Shown here piece by piece: positions 34,858 through 44,869 of a stretch of DNA of 64,000 nt (its first letter is position 1; each line of letters opens with the position of its first letter). The notes under the pieces are model-generated. The model saw nothing but the letters and a program-made list of their open reading frames with translations, was not told the DNA's origin and did no database searches. Position numbers and translations under genes: made by a program. The stretch spans positions 1 through 64,000 of the forward strand of contig JALWJZ010000103.1 of the NCBI GenBank assembly GCA_026996855.1, given 5' to 3'. Source of the stretch: Anaerolineales bacterium (GTDB lineage: Bacteria; Chloroflexota; Anaerolineae; Anaerolineales; DRMV01).

Positions 34858-37800
34858 ATGCCCCAACGGTTCTCGGTGGTTTCATGGGGATGGGGGTTGG
34901 TTTTGGTGCTTTTGGCCGTCTTCGGGAAAGGGTGCACCACGGCTACGACATACCTCACCCCCGCCCAACCCACCTCCCCTCGAATGGCCGTCCCTTCGGT
35001 GGACCCAACGCCTGCGACGCCGTCCAACTTCTCCCTACCTTCACCTCCGCCCTCGACCGCATCCCCCCGCCTGCTGCTGTGGAACCCTCTGCCCGGAAGT
35101 CTGCTGCCCATGCCCCAGGCCCGGCTTCGCCTCGTCTTCGACCGGGCCATGGATCCTGCATCGGTGGACCGGGCCGTGCAGGTCGTCGATGAACACGGGA
35201 ACCCCTTGCCGGTTCGCATCGAATGGCCCGCCCCCAACGAAGCCGTACTTCGGATTTCGGGGCTGGAACCCGAGGCCACCCTCCGGGTGCAGGTGGGCGA
35301 GCAGGCCCGGGATGCCTGGGGAGCCACCCTGGAACGGGCCTACCGGGTCGAATACCACACCCTACCTCCGTTGAAGGTGACCCATCACCAACCCACCCGC
35401 CCACGGGATGTGGACCCACGCACCGACATCGTGCTGGTTTTCAATCAGCCCGTAGTCGGCCTGGAGGAAACCCTGCACGAAACCCCGCCGCCCTTCACCC
35501 TGGAACCGACGGTAGAAGGCCGGGGCCGCTGGACCAACCCTTCTACCTACGTCTTCCGCCCCGAGCCGCATCTGGCACCCAGCACCCGCTACACCCTTCG
35601 CCTCCGAGAGGACTTGCGCGCGGCTTCGGGCGCGCCTCTGGCCCAACAGGACCGCACCTTTTCCTTCCAAACCCAGCCGGTACAGGTGGAATCCCTGGAT
35701 GTCTCTCCCACCTTCCCCAAGGTCTGGAAATGGGACGGCCCGGAATGGGTCCATATCCGGCCCTCCATCCGCCTGGAACTCAGCCTCCCCCTGCCTTTGG
35801 AATCGGTAACACCCCATTTGTGCCTGGCCCCGCAGGACGCAACGAACACCTGTCTTCCCCTGGTGGGGGAGATGACCGAAGACGACGGCGGTTCTTACAC
35901 CTTTGCCCCCGAGGAGCCACTGGCCTTCGACCAGGATTACGTGTTGAGATTCCAGATTCCCCAAACCTCCTACAAAAAGGTGTTGAAATTCCACACCATC
36001 CGCCCGGTTCTCCACCTGGTAGCCGTTCAGGGGGAAGAAATCCACCCGGTGGAGGGGAGCACGGTAGAAACGCCGGTGCATCCCTATTGGGAAGGGTTCA
36101 GCCTCCATTTCGACGGCCCGCTGGCCCCCGACCAGGAATGGGAACGCTTCCTGGAAGCGCCAGAAGGTGTGCTCCTGAACATCAACGCCCACCCCGACGA
36201 GGGGATACTGCAAATTCAGTTGCTCAAATATGAACCGGATACGGTGTACACCTTTGCCTTGAAACCGGAATTGCGCACCCCTTGGGGCACGGAAACCGAA
36301 AGCACCTGGACGTGGAAGGTGAAGACCCCAAAGCCACCCCGGTCCCTTTCCTTAGGCCTGTTCGCCAACGATGACCATCGTTTCCTCATGGCCCAGGCGG
36401 AGACCGGGAAAGGGTTGCCCGTGTACGCCACCCAGGTGGAAGACGTGGTGCTGGAATTGTTCACACCCCGAGCACCGGACGTACAGGCGTGGTTTGCCTG
36501 GAACCCGTACTCGGAGACTCCCTGGAAGATGGGCGCGCCTTTCAGCACCCGAAAGGCAACCCTCCACGCGGGCTTGAAACCCCAGGCCTTCGTCCTGCCT
36601 TTGGCCGACCAGGGCCCGTTGCCCACGGGGTTTTACCTGGTGCACGTGCGCGAAGCCGCACCACCCCCGGGAGCCGAGCCCCTGGAGACCTCCTGGTACA
36701 TGATGGCCGTGGTGAACGTGCATTTGACGGTGAAGCGAACGGCCCGGGGGCTGTGGGTGTGGGCCGTGGACATGGAGACCGGGGAACCCGTACCGGACGC
36801 CCCGGTACAGGCCTACGACCATGAAGGCCGCCTGCTCTGGGAAGGCCGCACCGACGAGCAGGGCATGGCCCGGTGGCCGTGGGAGGAAGGCGAGAAGTTC
36901 GGTGTAGAGCTAGTAAGCCTGGGCCGGCCGGGAGGCCGCGCGCCTTTTGGCTTGGGCAGTCCCTGGTGGCACGACACCATCGCCCCCTGGGACTTCGACC
37001 TGGAAGAAGCCCGAAAGGAAAGCCCCTTCTGGGTGGCCGACCTGTACACCGACCGTCCCCTTTACAAGCCCGGCGACACCGTACATTTCCGCCTTACCCT
37101 GCGCCGCAACATGGACGGACGTTACCGACTGCTCGTCGAGCCGCTTCAAGCAACGTGTCGGTTGGTGCATTGGACGTCCGATTTCGAGGAAGAGACCGTG
37201 GCGCAGACCACTGTCCACGTCAGCCAAGAAGGCGTGGGCCACGGTGCCCTCCACCTTCCCCAAGATGCCGCGCCCGGCTCCTACACCCTGGAATGCGCCT
37301 GGGGCGATACTTACGCAGAAACCGCCTCCCTGCCCCTGGAGGTAGCCCACTATCGCAAGCCCACGGTGCAGGTGCAGGTACAGGCCGCCCGAATGGGCGA
37401 AGAGGTGCAGGGGGAAATCCGCACCCGCTTTTACAGCGGCGGTGCGGCCGGAGGGTTGACGGTGGATTGGGAGGTCTACTACCGTCCCAAGCCGTTCCAC
37501 CTGCCTGGGTATCACGTGGGCGACGACTGGTGGTGGGAATCGAACGCGCCCTCGGCACCCTTCGACTTCTGGCCGGGGCCTTGGTCGGGGGAGGTCTGGC
37601 GTTCCTGGTCTCAAGGGCGGGTGAAAACCGATTCTCAGGGGCGCGGAACCCTGACCTTTGCCCTGCCCGCTTCCCCGTACGACCCGCTGGAGATTCGCAT
37701 CCTGGCCCGCACCCGGGGACCGGACGGCGTGCCCACGTCCGAGCAGGACGTGCTGGTCTACGCTCCTCAACCCTTCTACCTGGGGTGGCGCGCCGAACCC

Positions 37801-40800
37801 GCCTGGCCTCGAGAAGGAGAAGAAACCCAATTGCTGCTCCGGGCGGTGCGGCCCGATGGCAACTCCGCGCCCCATGAAACCGTCCGCTATGCCCTTTACC
37901 GGGTGGAACTGGAATGGCTTCCCTCCTCCACGGAAGAGGAGAAGTACCAGACCACCTACATTCTTGTGGACCAGGGCACGGTCACCCTGGACGAACGGGG
38001 CCAGGCTCGGGTGCTCTGGACCCCACCCACGGGTGGGCTGTACGCCCTTTTGCTGGAAAGCGGCCAGGTACGGACGCGCGGCGCCCTGTGGGTGGTGGAT
38101 TCGGGGGACTGGTGGTATCCAGGACGGCATCACCGGCTGGAAATCACCCTGGACCAAAACACCTACCGCATCGGCGAAATCGTGGAAGTGTTCGTTCCCA
38201 ACCCCTGGCCTCACCCGGCCTACGCCTGGGTAACCTTGGAGCGCCACACCGTGCACGAAAGCCGCCTGGTGCTGGTGCCGCCGGGAGGCGACCGGGTGAC
38301 CTTCACCGTCACCGAGGACCACATCCCCAACATGTTCGTGGCTGTGGTGCTCGTGGGCGGGAAAACCCAGGGCCACGTGCAGGCCCGCTACGGCCTGGCC
38401 GAGTACCGGGTGCCACCGGAAACCAGGCTCCTGCAAGTGGAAGTGCAGGCCGAACCCGAAACCGCCCGGCCCGGCGAGGAGGTCACCCTCCACCTGCGGG
38501 TGACGGATGCGGAAGGCCAGCCGGTGCAGGGGGTCTTTTCCATCGCGGTGGTGGACCAGGCCCTGTTGGACATCGCCCAGGAGCGGGTGCCTCCGGTGCT
38601 GGAGGTCTTCTACAAACCCCTTGGGCTGGGCGTCCGCACCGGGCTGGCCTCGGTGTACGATTTCACCCTCAACCAACAACCACCCCCGTGGGATCGGGAC
38701 CTGGTACGTACTGGCCTGGGCGGTGGTGGCGGAGACGTGGTCCTGGAGCATCTCCCTGCCGCGCCGTCGCGTCGGGATTTCCGCGACACGGCTTTCTGGC
38801 TGCCCGAGGTGCGCACCGACGCGCAAGGCCGGGCCACGGTGACCTTCCCCCTGCCCGACAATCTCACCTTGTGGAACGTCTGGGTACGGGGGTTGGATTT
38901 GGAAACCCGGGTAGGCGAAGCGCGCGGCCAGGTGCGCAGCACCCTGCCCGTGTTGCTGGAACCCGTCACGCCCGCCTTCTTCATGGCCGGCGACCGGGTC
39001 CAACTGGCTGCGGTGGTGCATAACAACACCGACGCCCCCCTGCCCGCGCGGGTGACCCTCCAGGCCCAGGGCTTGCAACTGGAAGGCCTCGCGACCCAGG
39101 AGGTAACCCTGCCGGCCCACGACCAGGTACGGGTGACCTGGTGGGCCGGCGTGCCTCCCGAAGCCGAACGGGTAAACCTGAATTTCGCGGTGCAGGCCGG
39201 GCCGTACGCGGACCGGGTGCAACCCAAAGGCGCACCCTTCCCCGTGTACCGCTATTGGGCCGAAGAGACCCTGGGCGACCAGGGGGTGCTGGATCCGCAA
39301 AGCGCGGCCGGGGTGGAAATTCCCCTGATGGTTCCCCAAGAGGCCCATCAGGCCCGGCTGCAGGTGGGCTTGGCCCTGTCGCCCCTGGCCTCCCTGGAAA
39401 CGCCCGTGAAAGCCCTGCAGGCCTTCCCCTACTTTTGCAGTGAACAGTTGGCCTCTCGCCTCTGGGTGCAGGCATCCTGGCTCATGGCCTTGCAACACCT
39501 GGGCCGGGACGAAACCAAAGAAGCCCAGGCTTTGCAGAGGCGCATCCAGGAAACCTGGGCCATTCTGCGGGAACGGCAACTCTCCGGAGGTTGGGCCTGG
39601 TGGTCCACGGCAAAGGAACCCGATCCCATGGTGACCGCGTACGTACTCTGGGCAGGGTGGCAGGCCCATCGGGCCGGGGTGATTCCCGAAGACGACCCTG
39701 CGCTTACCGCGGCTCGTAGCATCCTGGCTCAAATGGAGCCGGAACCCCTGGAGCGCCGTTTTTCGCCCAACTTCCTCTCGTTCCTGTTCTTCGTCATGGC
39801 CGAAACCCAGGTGCCCCTGCCCGAGGCCTGGGAGCGGTGGCTTCCCCCTGAGGCCTTGGAACCTGCAGGCTTGGCCTTCCGGGCTGCCTTGTTGCAACGG
39901 GAGGGCCTGACCGACCGGGCCGGGGAAGCCTGGAACGCCCTGGAAGACGCGGCCCGGCACGAGGCCGACGCCGGGGTGGCCTGGCCCGCCGGCCGTATCG
40001 GAGGCTTTTGGGGTGCGGACGTGGCTGCCACTGCCACGGTGACGTATGTCCTGGCCCGTTACCGGCCGGAAACGCCTCTGCTGCCTCGCGCAGTGCAGTA
40101 CCTGCTGAGCGAACGCCTGCCCGACGGCACCTGGGGTTCCACCTTTGCCACGGCCTGGAGCCTGGCCGCGCTCACGACGTATGCCCAAAGCCGGGAAGCG
40201 GTGGCGGGCCAACGTCCCTTCCGCCTGCTGTGGGATGGCGACCTGTGGCAGGAAGAGGCGCTCCGCGCCCCCAAAGACCTGACTCGGACCTTCGACCGGG
40301 AACTGACCCCGGGCCTGCATCGCCTGGGTATTTACAACCTGGGGATCGGGCCTCTGCTGTACCAGGCCCAGATCCGCTGGTCCCTACCCGCCTCCCAGGC
40401 CACTCCCCTTCAACGGGGCCTGCTCCTGGAGCGTATCTACGAGCCGGTGACTTGTGAAGAACCGCCCTGTGCGCCGCTGCCGGATTTGCACGCCGCGGCT
40501 GGACAGGTGGTGCGGGTGCGCTTGCGTTTGCACGTGTACCAGCCCCTGGCGTACGTAGTGGTGGAAGACCGTCTCCCCGCGGGCGGGGTGGCCCTCAACC
40601 CCGCGTTGAAACACGAACGGGCACTCATCGAAGCCGCGGAAGGGACACAGCCGCGCGCCTGGTCCTGGCAGGAGGGGTGGGGCTGGTGGGTCTTTGCCGC
40701 GCCAGAAGTGTACCCCCATCGGGTGGTATGGGCCGCAACCCGCGTGCCCCAGGGGACATACGAACTGACCTATTTGCTGGATTTGCGCCACCCTGGCACC

Positions 40801-40902
40801 TACCAGACCGCACCCGCGCGAGCCTGGGCCTTCTACCGACCGACCCTCCAGGCCACCACGTCGGGCGCGTTGTGGACGGTGGAGCTGGCCGAAGAACGGT
40901 AG
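34858..40902 (+). CDS. bacterial alpha-2-macroglobulin-family lipoprotein with thioester motif
   Basis: 2014 aa; signal ...LLAVFGKGC lipobox; FPYFCSEQLASR (CxEQ thioester, codons at 39436-39447); MG-domain style DRPLYKPGDTVHFRLTLR; FWLPEVRTDAQGRATVTFPLPDNLTLWNVWV. Confidence 0.9.
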   Translation: MPQRFSVVSWGWGLVLVLLAVFGKGCTTATTYLTPAQPTSPRMAVPSVDPTPATPSNFSLPSPPPSTASPRLLLWNPLPGSLLPMPQARLRLVFDRAMDPASVDRAVQVVDEHGNPLPVRIEWPAPNEAVLRISGLEPEATLRVQVGEQARDAWGATLERAYRVEYHTLPPLKVTHHQPTRPRDVDPRTDIVLVFNQPVVGLEETLHETPPPFTLEPTVEGRGRWTNPSTYVFRPEPHLAPSTRYTLRLREDLRAASGAPLAQQDRTFSFQTQPVQVESLDVSPTFPKVWKWDGPEWVHIRPSIRLELSLPLPLESVTPHLCLAPQDATNTCLPLVGEMTEDDGGSYTFAPEEPLAFDQDYVLRFQIPQTSYKKVLKFHTIRPVLHLVAVQGEEIHPVEGSTVETPVHPYWEGFSLHFDGPLAPDQEWERFLEAPEGVLLNINAHPDEGILQIQLLKYEPDTVYTFALKPELRTPWGTETESTWTWKVKTPKPPRSLSLGLFANDDHRFLMAQAETGKGLPVYATQVEDVVLELFTPRAPDVQAWFAWNPYSETPWKMGAPFSTRKATLHAGLKPQAFVLPLADQGPLPTGFYLVHVREAAPPPGAEPLETSWYMMAVVNVHLTVKRTARGLWVWAVDMETGEPVPDAPVQAYDHEGRLLWEGRTDEQGMARWPWEEGEKFGVELVSLGRPGGRAPFGLGSPWWHDTIAPWDFDLEEARKESPFWVADLYTDRPLYKPGDTVHFRLTLRRNMDGRYRLLVEPLQATCRLVHWTSDFEEETVAQTTVHVSQEGVGHGALHLPQDAAPGSYTLECAWGDTYAETASLPLEVAHYRKPTVQVQVQAARMGEEVQGEIRTRFYSGGAAGGLTVDWEVYYRPKPFHLPGYHVGDDWWWESNAPSAPFDFWPGPWSGEVWRSWSQGRVKTDSQGRGTLTFALPASPYDPLEIRILARTRGPDGVPTSEQDVLVYAPQPFYLGWRAEPAWPREGEETQLLLRAVRPDGNSAPHETVRYALYRVELEWLPSSTEEEKYQTTYILVDQGTVTLDERGQARVLWTPPTGGLYALLLESGQVRTRGALWVVDSGDWWYPGRHHRLEITLDQNTYRIGEIVEVFVPNPWPHPAYAWVTLERHTVHESRLVLVPPGGDRVTFTVTEDHIPNMFVAVVLVGGKTQGHVQARYGLAEYRVPPETRLLQVEVQAEPETARPGEEVTLHLRVTDAEGQPVQGVFSIAVVDQALLDIAQERVPPVLEVFYKPLGLGVRTGLASVYDFTLNQQPPPWDRDLVRTGLGGGGGDVVLEHLPAAPSRRDFRDTAFWLPEVRTDAQGRATVTFPLPDNLTLWNVWVRGLDLETRVGEARGQVRSTLPVLLEPVTPAFFMAGDRVQLAAVVHNNTDAPLPARVTLQAQGLQLEGLATQEVTLPAHDQVRVTWWAGVPPEAERVNLNFAVQAGPYADRVQPKGAPFPVYRYWAEETLGDQGVLDPQSAAGVEIPLMVPQEAHQARLQVGLALSPLASLETPVKALQAFPYFCSEQLASRLWVQASWLMALQHLGRDETKEAQALQRRIQETWAILRERQLSGGWAWWSTAKEPDPMVTAYVLWAGWQAHRAGVIPEDDPALTAARSILAQMEPEPLERRFSPNFLSFLFFVMAETQVPLPEAWERWLPPEALEPAGLAFRAALLQREGLTDRAGEAWNALEDAARHEADAGVAWPAGRIGGFWGADVAATATVTYVLARYRPETPLLPRAVQYLLSERLPDGTWGSTFATAWSLAALTTYAQSREAVAGQRPFRLLWDGDLWQEEALRAPKDLTRTFDRELTPGLHRLGIYNLGIGPLLYQAQIRWSLPASQATPLQRGLLLERIYEPVTCEEPPCAPLPDLHAAAGQVVRVRLRLHVYQPLAYVVVEDRLPAGGVALNPALKHERALIEAAEGTQPRAWSWQEGWGWWVFAAPEVYPHRVVWAATRVPQGTYELTYLLDLRHPGTYQTAPARAWAFYRPTLQATTSGALWTVELAEER

Positions 40903-40934
40903 ATTCATGAGCAGCCAGTCTTCCCAAAAAACGA

Positions 40935-40961
40935 AACGGGCGGCATGAACCGCCCGTTTTT
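40935..40961 (+). terminator. intrinsic terminator after A2M gene
   Basis: AACGGGCGG-CATGAA-CCGCCCGTTTTT. Confidence 0.85.
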
Positions 40962-41004
40962 CAGGAAGCCGGAGAGGAGGCTGGCGGCTATGGGGAAGGT
41001 CGGC

Positions 41005-42027
41005 TCAATACGGCGTGGCCCAACTTTCCTCGTCCCGGTACACGGCTTCGTCGATGATGCGGGTGCCCCTCACCCGGGGCCGGGGAGGACGCACGGCTTC
41101 AATGCGGTAGAAGGAGGACTTGTACCAGTCGTGGTCGATGGGTACGCCCAGTCGGCGCACGATGGGCAGTTGCTCCTGGTAACTGAAGAAGTTGCCTTCC
41201 AGTTGCGGATACACGTTGAACTGCCGCCGGATGTCGGTAATGACGAAACCCATGTCCAGAAGCATTTCCTGGATGCGGTACCATTTTTGACGAGAGGCTT
41301 CCAGGGTGGTCAGGCCGAAGTAGCCGGCGCAGCCCACACCCTTGAGCGCGCTCACGCCCCGGGATAGGAACAGTTCGATGCCCGGCAGGGTTTCCACCGG
41401 GTCGGTGACGAACACGTCGAAGCGGCCTTGCAAATCCTCCGGCAGGGCGTGTTGCACATCCACCACCCGGGCCTGCACGGGAAGGTTCTCCCGCTCGGCC
41501 CAGTCGTTGATGAAGCGGATGAGGCGCTCGTCGATGTCGATGACCACCACTTCCTTGGGCAGACCGGTGAGGGCCGCAGCCAGGCTGAGCAGGTCGTCGT
41601 CGCCCACCACGAAAAGCCGCGCGTCCAGCAGGTCGCCCCGCTCGTACAAGAAGGCCACCCGCCGCATCACGCCCTCAGGGTCGATGAAGCCCTGGTCGTA
41701 CTGGGCCGCGGCCGAAGGCCGGGAGCGGGTGATTTCCAGGTACTTTTCGAAAGCCTGCTGCAACCGCTCGCCCCAGCGGTAGCCGGTGCCCTGGCACTGG
41801 GGGCAGCGCACGTCTTCCAAAAAGGCCCCCAAGCCCCGGGCCACCGCTTCCCCCTGCTCCGTCAAGCGCACCCGGCCGTCTTCCAGCACCACCCATCCCC
41901 GCCGCTGCCACACCTGCAATTGGTGGAAGAATTCGGGCAGCGAGGCGTCCTGCATGTCCAGCAGGCGGTACACGGAAAGCGGCCCTGCGCTCAAAGCCTG
42001 AAGCCATTGCCTGTCGATGCGGTCCAT
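41005..42027 (-). CDS. bpsA: branched polyamine synthase, BpsA-like (N4-bis(aminopropyl)spermidine synthase family)
   Basis: N-terminal wHTH, VRCPQCQGTGY, LFVVGDDDLLSLAAALTGLPKEVVVIDIDERL; adjacent to speD. Confidence 0.8.
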   Translation of the reverse strand: MDRIDRQWLQALSAGPLSVYRLLDMQDASLPEFFHQLQVWQRRGWVVLEDGRVRLTEQGEAVARGLGAFLEDVRCPQCQGTGYRWGERLQQAFEKYLEITRSRPSAAAQYDQGFIDPEGVMRRVAFLYERGDLLDARLFVVGDDDLLSLAAALTGLPKEVVVIDIDERLIRFINDWAERENLPVQARVVDVQHALPEDLQGRFDVFVTDPVETLPGIELFLSRGVSALKGVGCAGYFGLTTLEASRQKWYRIQEMLLDMGFVITDIRRQFNVYPQLEGNFFSYQEQLPIVRRLGVPIDHDWYKSSFYRIEAVRPPRPRVRGTRIIDEAVYRDEESWATPY

Positions 42028-42031
42028 GGCG

Positions 42032-42457
42032 CTACCCCCGTTCCAGTTGGATGTGGCGGTACGAAGCCGGGCGGAAACGCTCCAGGAAGAGTTCGAAGGC
42101 CTTGACGGCCTTGGCCGGGTCGCCGCAGGTGAAAATGTCCAGATTGACCAGGCCGTGCTCCGGCCAGGTGTGCAGAGAAACGTGGCTCTCGGCCAGGAGC
42201 ACGATGCCGGTGACGCCGTGGGGATGGAATTGGTGATAGTAGGATTGAATCTTGGACAGTTCGGCTTCTTTCACGATGCCTTCCACGATGGGTTCCACGT
42301 CTTCCACGTAGGAAATCAACGCAGGATCCACTCCGTACAGTTCGACGATAATGTGCAACCCCACCGGCGCCATCTCGCGAGGGAAGCGGGACGCGCCGTT
42401 GCTGGGAGACACGGTGTGAAACGGCACCATGGTGTTGGTGATTTGCAAGGCCTTCAT
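42032..42457 (-). CDS. speD: S-adenosylmethionine decarboxylase proenzyme
   Basis: LLAESHVSLHTWPEHGLVNLDIFTCGDP; self-cleavage E-S motif; start MKALQITNTMVPF with AAAGGAGGTGCC. Confidence 0.9.
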   Translation of the reverse strand: MKALQITNTMVPFHTVSPSNGASRFPREMAPVGLHIIVELYGVDPALISYVEDVEPIVEGIVKEAELSKIQSYYHQFHPHGVTGIVLLAESHVSLHTWPEHGLVNLDIFTCGDPAKAVKAFELFLERFRPASYRHIQLERG

Positions 42458-42509
42458 TGGCACCTCCTTTGGAACGAGAAGATTTGGAATGCAAGGCTTA
42501 AACGGCAAA

Positions 42510-42572
42510 CCCGAGCGGGAAAAGCGCCGTCCTTCCCCGTGGGGGGAAGATTCGGAGCCGTGCCCGCTCGGG
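42510..42572 (-). promoter_or_regulatory. structured 5' leader of speD (candidate cis-regulatory RNA)
   Basis: 10-bp perfect stem CCCGAGCGGG/CCCGCTCGGG enclosing a CTTCCCC/GGGGAAG hairpin, ~55 nt upstream of the speD start. Confidence 0.45.
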
Positions 42573-42947
42573 CCTGCCCCAGGGGCTATTGGCGCGCATG
42601 GGCCGGAGGCCGCGCGCTCCTTTCACCAGGGCCACCTCAGTCATAATGCCGCGCATGGGTCCCTCGCATTTGCAGTTTCAAAAAGCAAAACACGCAGCGT
42701 TTACGCATACCAAGATGCTCCTGTTGCGCTGAACCAAGGATTTTCCTCGGATTCATGACCGATTTCAAAGAAGTGTGGGTTCGACTTTGAACGTCAGGCT
42801 CTGGAAAACGGACAAACGCCTGGAAAATGATAAAAGGGACAAGTCATACCCATGCCCTCGGGCACTCCTTGCCCCTTATAGGGAGCGTCCTTATTATACG
42901 CCGGAACGGGGAAAAATCAAGCAAATTTTTGGCCGCAAAGCCAGAAG

Positions 42948-43095
42948 TTTTGCATGTTCGAACAAAGACTCACACAGAGCCACGGAGAACACGGAGTATC
43001 CGCTGGAGAAGACCGACATTTCCTCTGTGTTCTCTGTGCCTCTGTGAGAAAAGGCGACGACTTTTGCCGCTTTTGGTGGATTTTGAAAAACGCGT
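42948..43095 (+). repeat. dispersed ~145-bp repeat, copy 2
   Basis: TTTTGCATGTTCGAACAAAGACTCACACAGAGCCACGGAGAACACGGAGTATCCGCTGGAGAA...GGTGGATTTTGAAAAACGCGT. Confidence 0.92.
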
Positions 43096-43128
43096 GGGCC
43101 GCAAAGCCAGGCAACCTCTTCCCCCTCT

Positions 43129-44511
43129 TCAGGAAAGGGTCGCATTTTTGAAGCGGGCCTCCTCCTCGGCCACCCGGGCCAGGAAGGTCTCCAGAACCTG
43201 CAAGGCCCGCTGGGCGTAGGCCTGATGGCGGGCGCGTTTATCCCGGATGGGCTGCTCCAGGGGCGGAAGCAGGCCGAAGTTGGCCTTCATGGGCTGGAAG
43301 TCGGCCTCGGAGGCATGGGTGATGTAATAGGTCAGCGCGCCCAGCATGGTCTCCCGGGGCAGCACCAGGGGCGGCAGGCCGTGGGCGATGCGGGCCGCGT
43401 TCCAGCCCGCGAGCAGGCCGGTGGCGATGTTGCCCACGTAGCCTTCCACGCCCACGATTTGCCCGGCAAAGAGCAGGTCGGGCCGCTTTTTGCTTTGCAG
43501 GGAAGGCTCCAGCACCGCTGGCGCGAAGATGTAGGTGTTGCGGTGCATCTGGCCGTAACGGGCGAATTCCGCGTTTTCCAGACCGGGAATCATGCGGAAG
43601 ACCCGCTTTTGCTCGGAGAACTTCAGGTTGGTCTGGAAGCCCACCATGTTGTACAGGGTGGCGGCCAGGTTGTCCTGGCGGAGTTGCACCACCGCGAAGG
43701 GCTGTTTGCCCGTGCGGGGGTCGATGAGCCCGGTGGGGCGCAGGGGGCCGAAGCGCAGCGCATCCCGCCCGCGCGCGGCCATGACCTCGATGGGCAGGCA
43801 CCCCTCGAAGAAGGGGTGTTTCCCGGCCCGGACGCCCTGCTCCAGTTCCTTCTCGAAATCGTGGAGTTCGATGCGCTCCGCGTGCACCAGGGCATCCACG
43901 AAGGCGTAGTACTGCTCCTCGTTCATGGGGCAGTTGATGTAATCGCCCTCTTCCTGGGTGCCGCGGCCGTAGCGGGAGCCGCGGAAGCACACGTCCATGT
44001 TGATGGAATCGTACACCACGATGGGCGCGATGGCGTCGTAGAAGTAGAGGTGGTCCCGGCCGGTGAAGCGGGCCAGGGCCTGGGAGAGCCGCGGGGAGGT
44101 GAGGGGGCCGCTGGCGATGATGGTCAGACCCTGGGGGATGTCGGTGACCTCTTCGCGGATGATTTCGATGTTGGGGTGGCTTTCCAGGGCTTCGGTGACC
44201 TTGCGCGCGAAGCATTCCCGGTCCACGGCCAGGGCGCTGCCCGCGGGCACTGCGCACTCCTGGGCCAGGGCCAGGAGCAGGGAGCCCATGCGGCGGATTT
44301 CTTCCTTGAGCAGCCCGCCGGCCCGGTCCACCAGGGTGGTGCCCAGGGAATTGGAGCACACCAGTTCGGCCAGGTAGCCGGTGCGGTGCGCGCCCGTGGT
44401 CTTCTTGGGGCGCATCTCGTACAGGCGGACCTGGAGGCCCCGCTGGGCGGCCTGCCAGGCAGCCTCGCTCCCGGCCAGTCCCCCGCCCACGATGGTGACG
44501 ACTCGTTCCAT
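43129..44511 (-). CDS. trmFO: methylenetetrahydrofolate--tRNA-(uracil-5-)-methyltransferase TrmFO
   Basis: [31 protein letters not shown]...[42 protein letters not shown]. Confidence 0.95.
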   Translation of the reverse strand: MERVVTIVGGGLAGSEAAWQAAQRGLQVRLYEMRPKKTTGAHRTGYLAELVCSNSLGTTLVDRAGGLLKEEIRRMGSLLLALAQECAVPAGSALAVDRECFARKVTEALESHPNIEIIREEVTDIPQGLTIIASGPLTSPRLSQALARFTGRDHLYFYDAIAPIVVYDSINMDVCFRGSRYGRGTQEEGDYINCPMNEEQYYAFVDALVHAERIELHDFEKELEQGVRAGKHPFFEGCLPIEVMAARGRDALRFGPLRPTGLIDPRTGKQPFAVVQLRQDNLAATLYNMVGFQTNLKFSEQKRVFRMIPGLENAEFARYGQMHRNTYIFAPAVLEPSLQSKKRPDLLFAGQIVGVEGYVGNIATGLLAGWNAARIAHGLPPLVLPRETMLGALTYYITHASEADFQPMKANFGLLPPLEQPIRDKRARHQAYAQRALQVLETFLARVAEEEARFKNATLS

Positions 44512-44527
44512 GGGGGTTCCTTCTCCT

Positions 44528-44800
44528 TCAAAAAGGGTTCCAATTCTCCACCGCCGCGAATTCGTCTTCCATCTCTTGGGGGGAGTAATCCAGATAGGCA
44601 ATGCGTCGTTTCCGAAGCAACTTCAGGAATTCCGCGCGCGAAATACCAAGCAGCCTGGCCGCCTTGCCCGATGAAATCACGTTGTCCGTAAACAGGGACA
44701 ACACAAGCCATTCTTTTACGCTGTTCTGGATGCGCGTTTGATCGTATCCGAAGCGCAACAAATCAGAGGGCACTTTCACTTCCAAGGTTACTTCTGTCAT
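44528..44800 (-). CDS. UPF0175-family HTH protein (putative antitoxin)
   Basis: [62 protein letters not shown]. Confidence 0.75.
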   Translation of the reverse strand: MTEVTLEVKVPSDLLRFGYDQTRIQNSVKEWLVLSLFTDNVISSGKAARLLGISRAEFLKLLRKRRIAYLDYSPQEMEDEFAAVENWNPF

Positions 44801-44869
44801 GGGAGTCGTCCTTTTTTTCAAGGGGTGAAAAAACTATACATCACAGCAAGGCGCTTTGTCTACTGGTGT

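Noticed and set aside
36910-40320. 1136-aa minus-strand ORF opposite the A2M gene
   Set aside because: Shadow ORF from high GC; His/Gly/Gln-rich, no domain, fully antisense to a strong gene.
42775-43219. 90- and 130-aa ORFs containing HREHREYPLEKTDISSVFSVPL-like sequence
   Set aside because: Translations of the dispersed repeat; no RBS or family.
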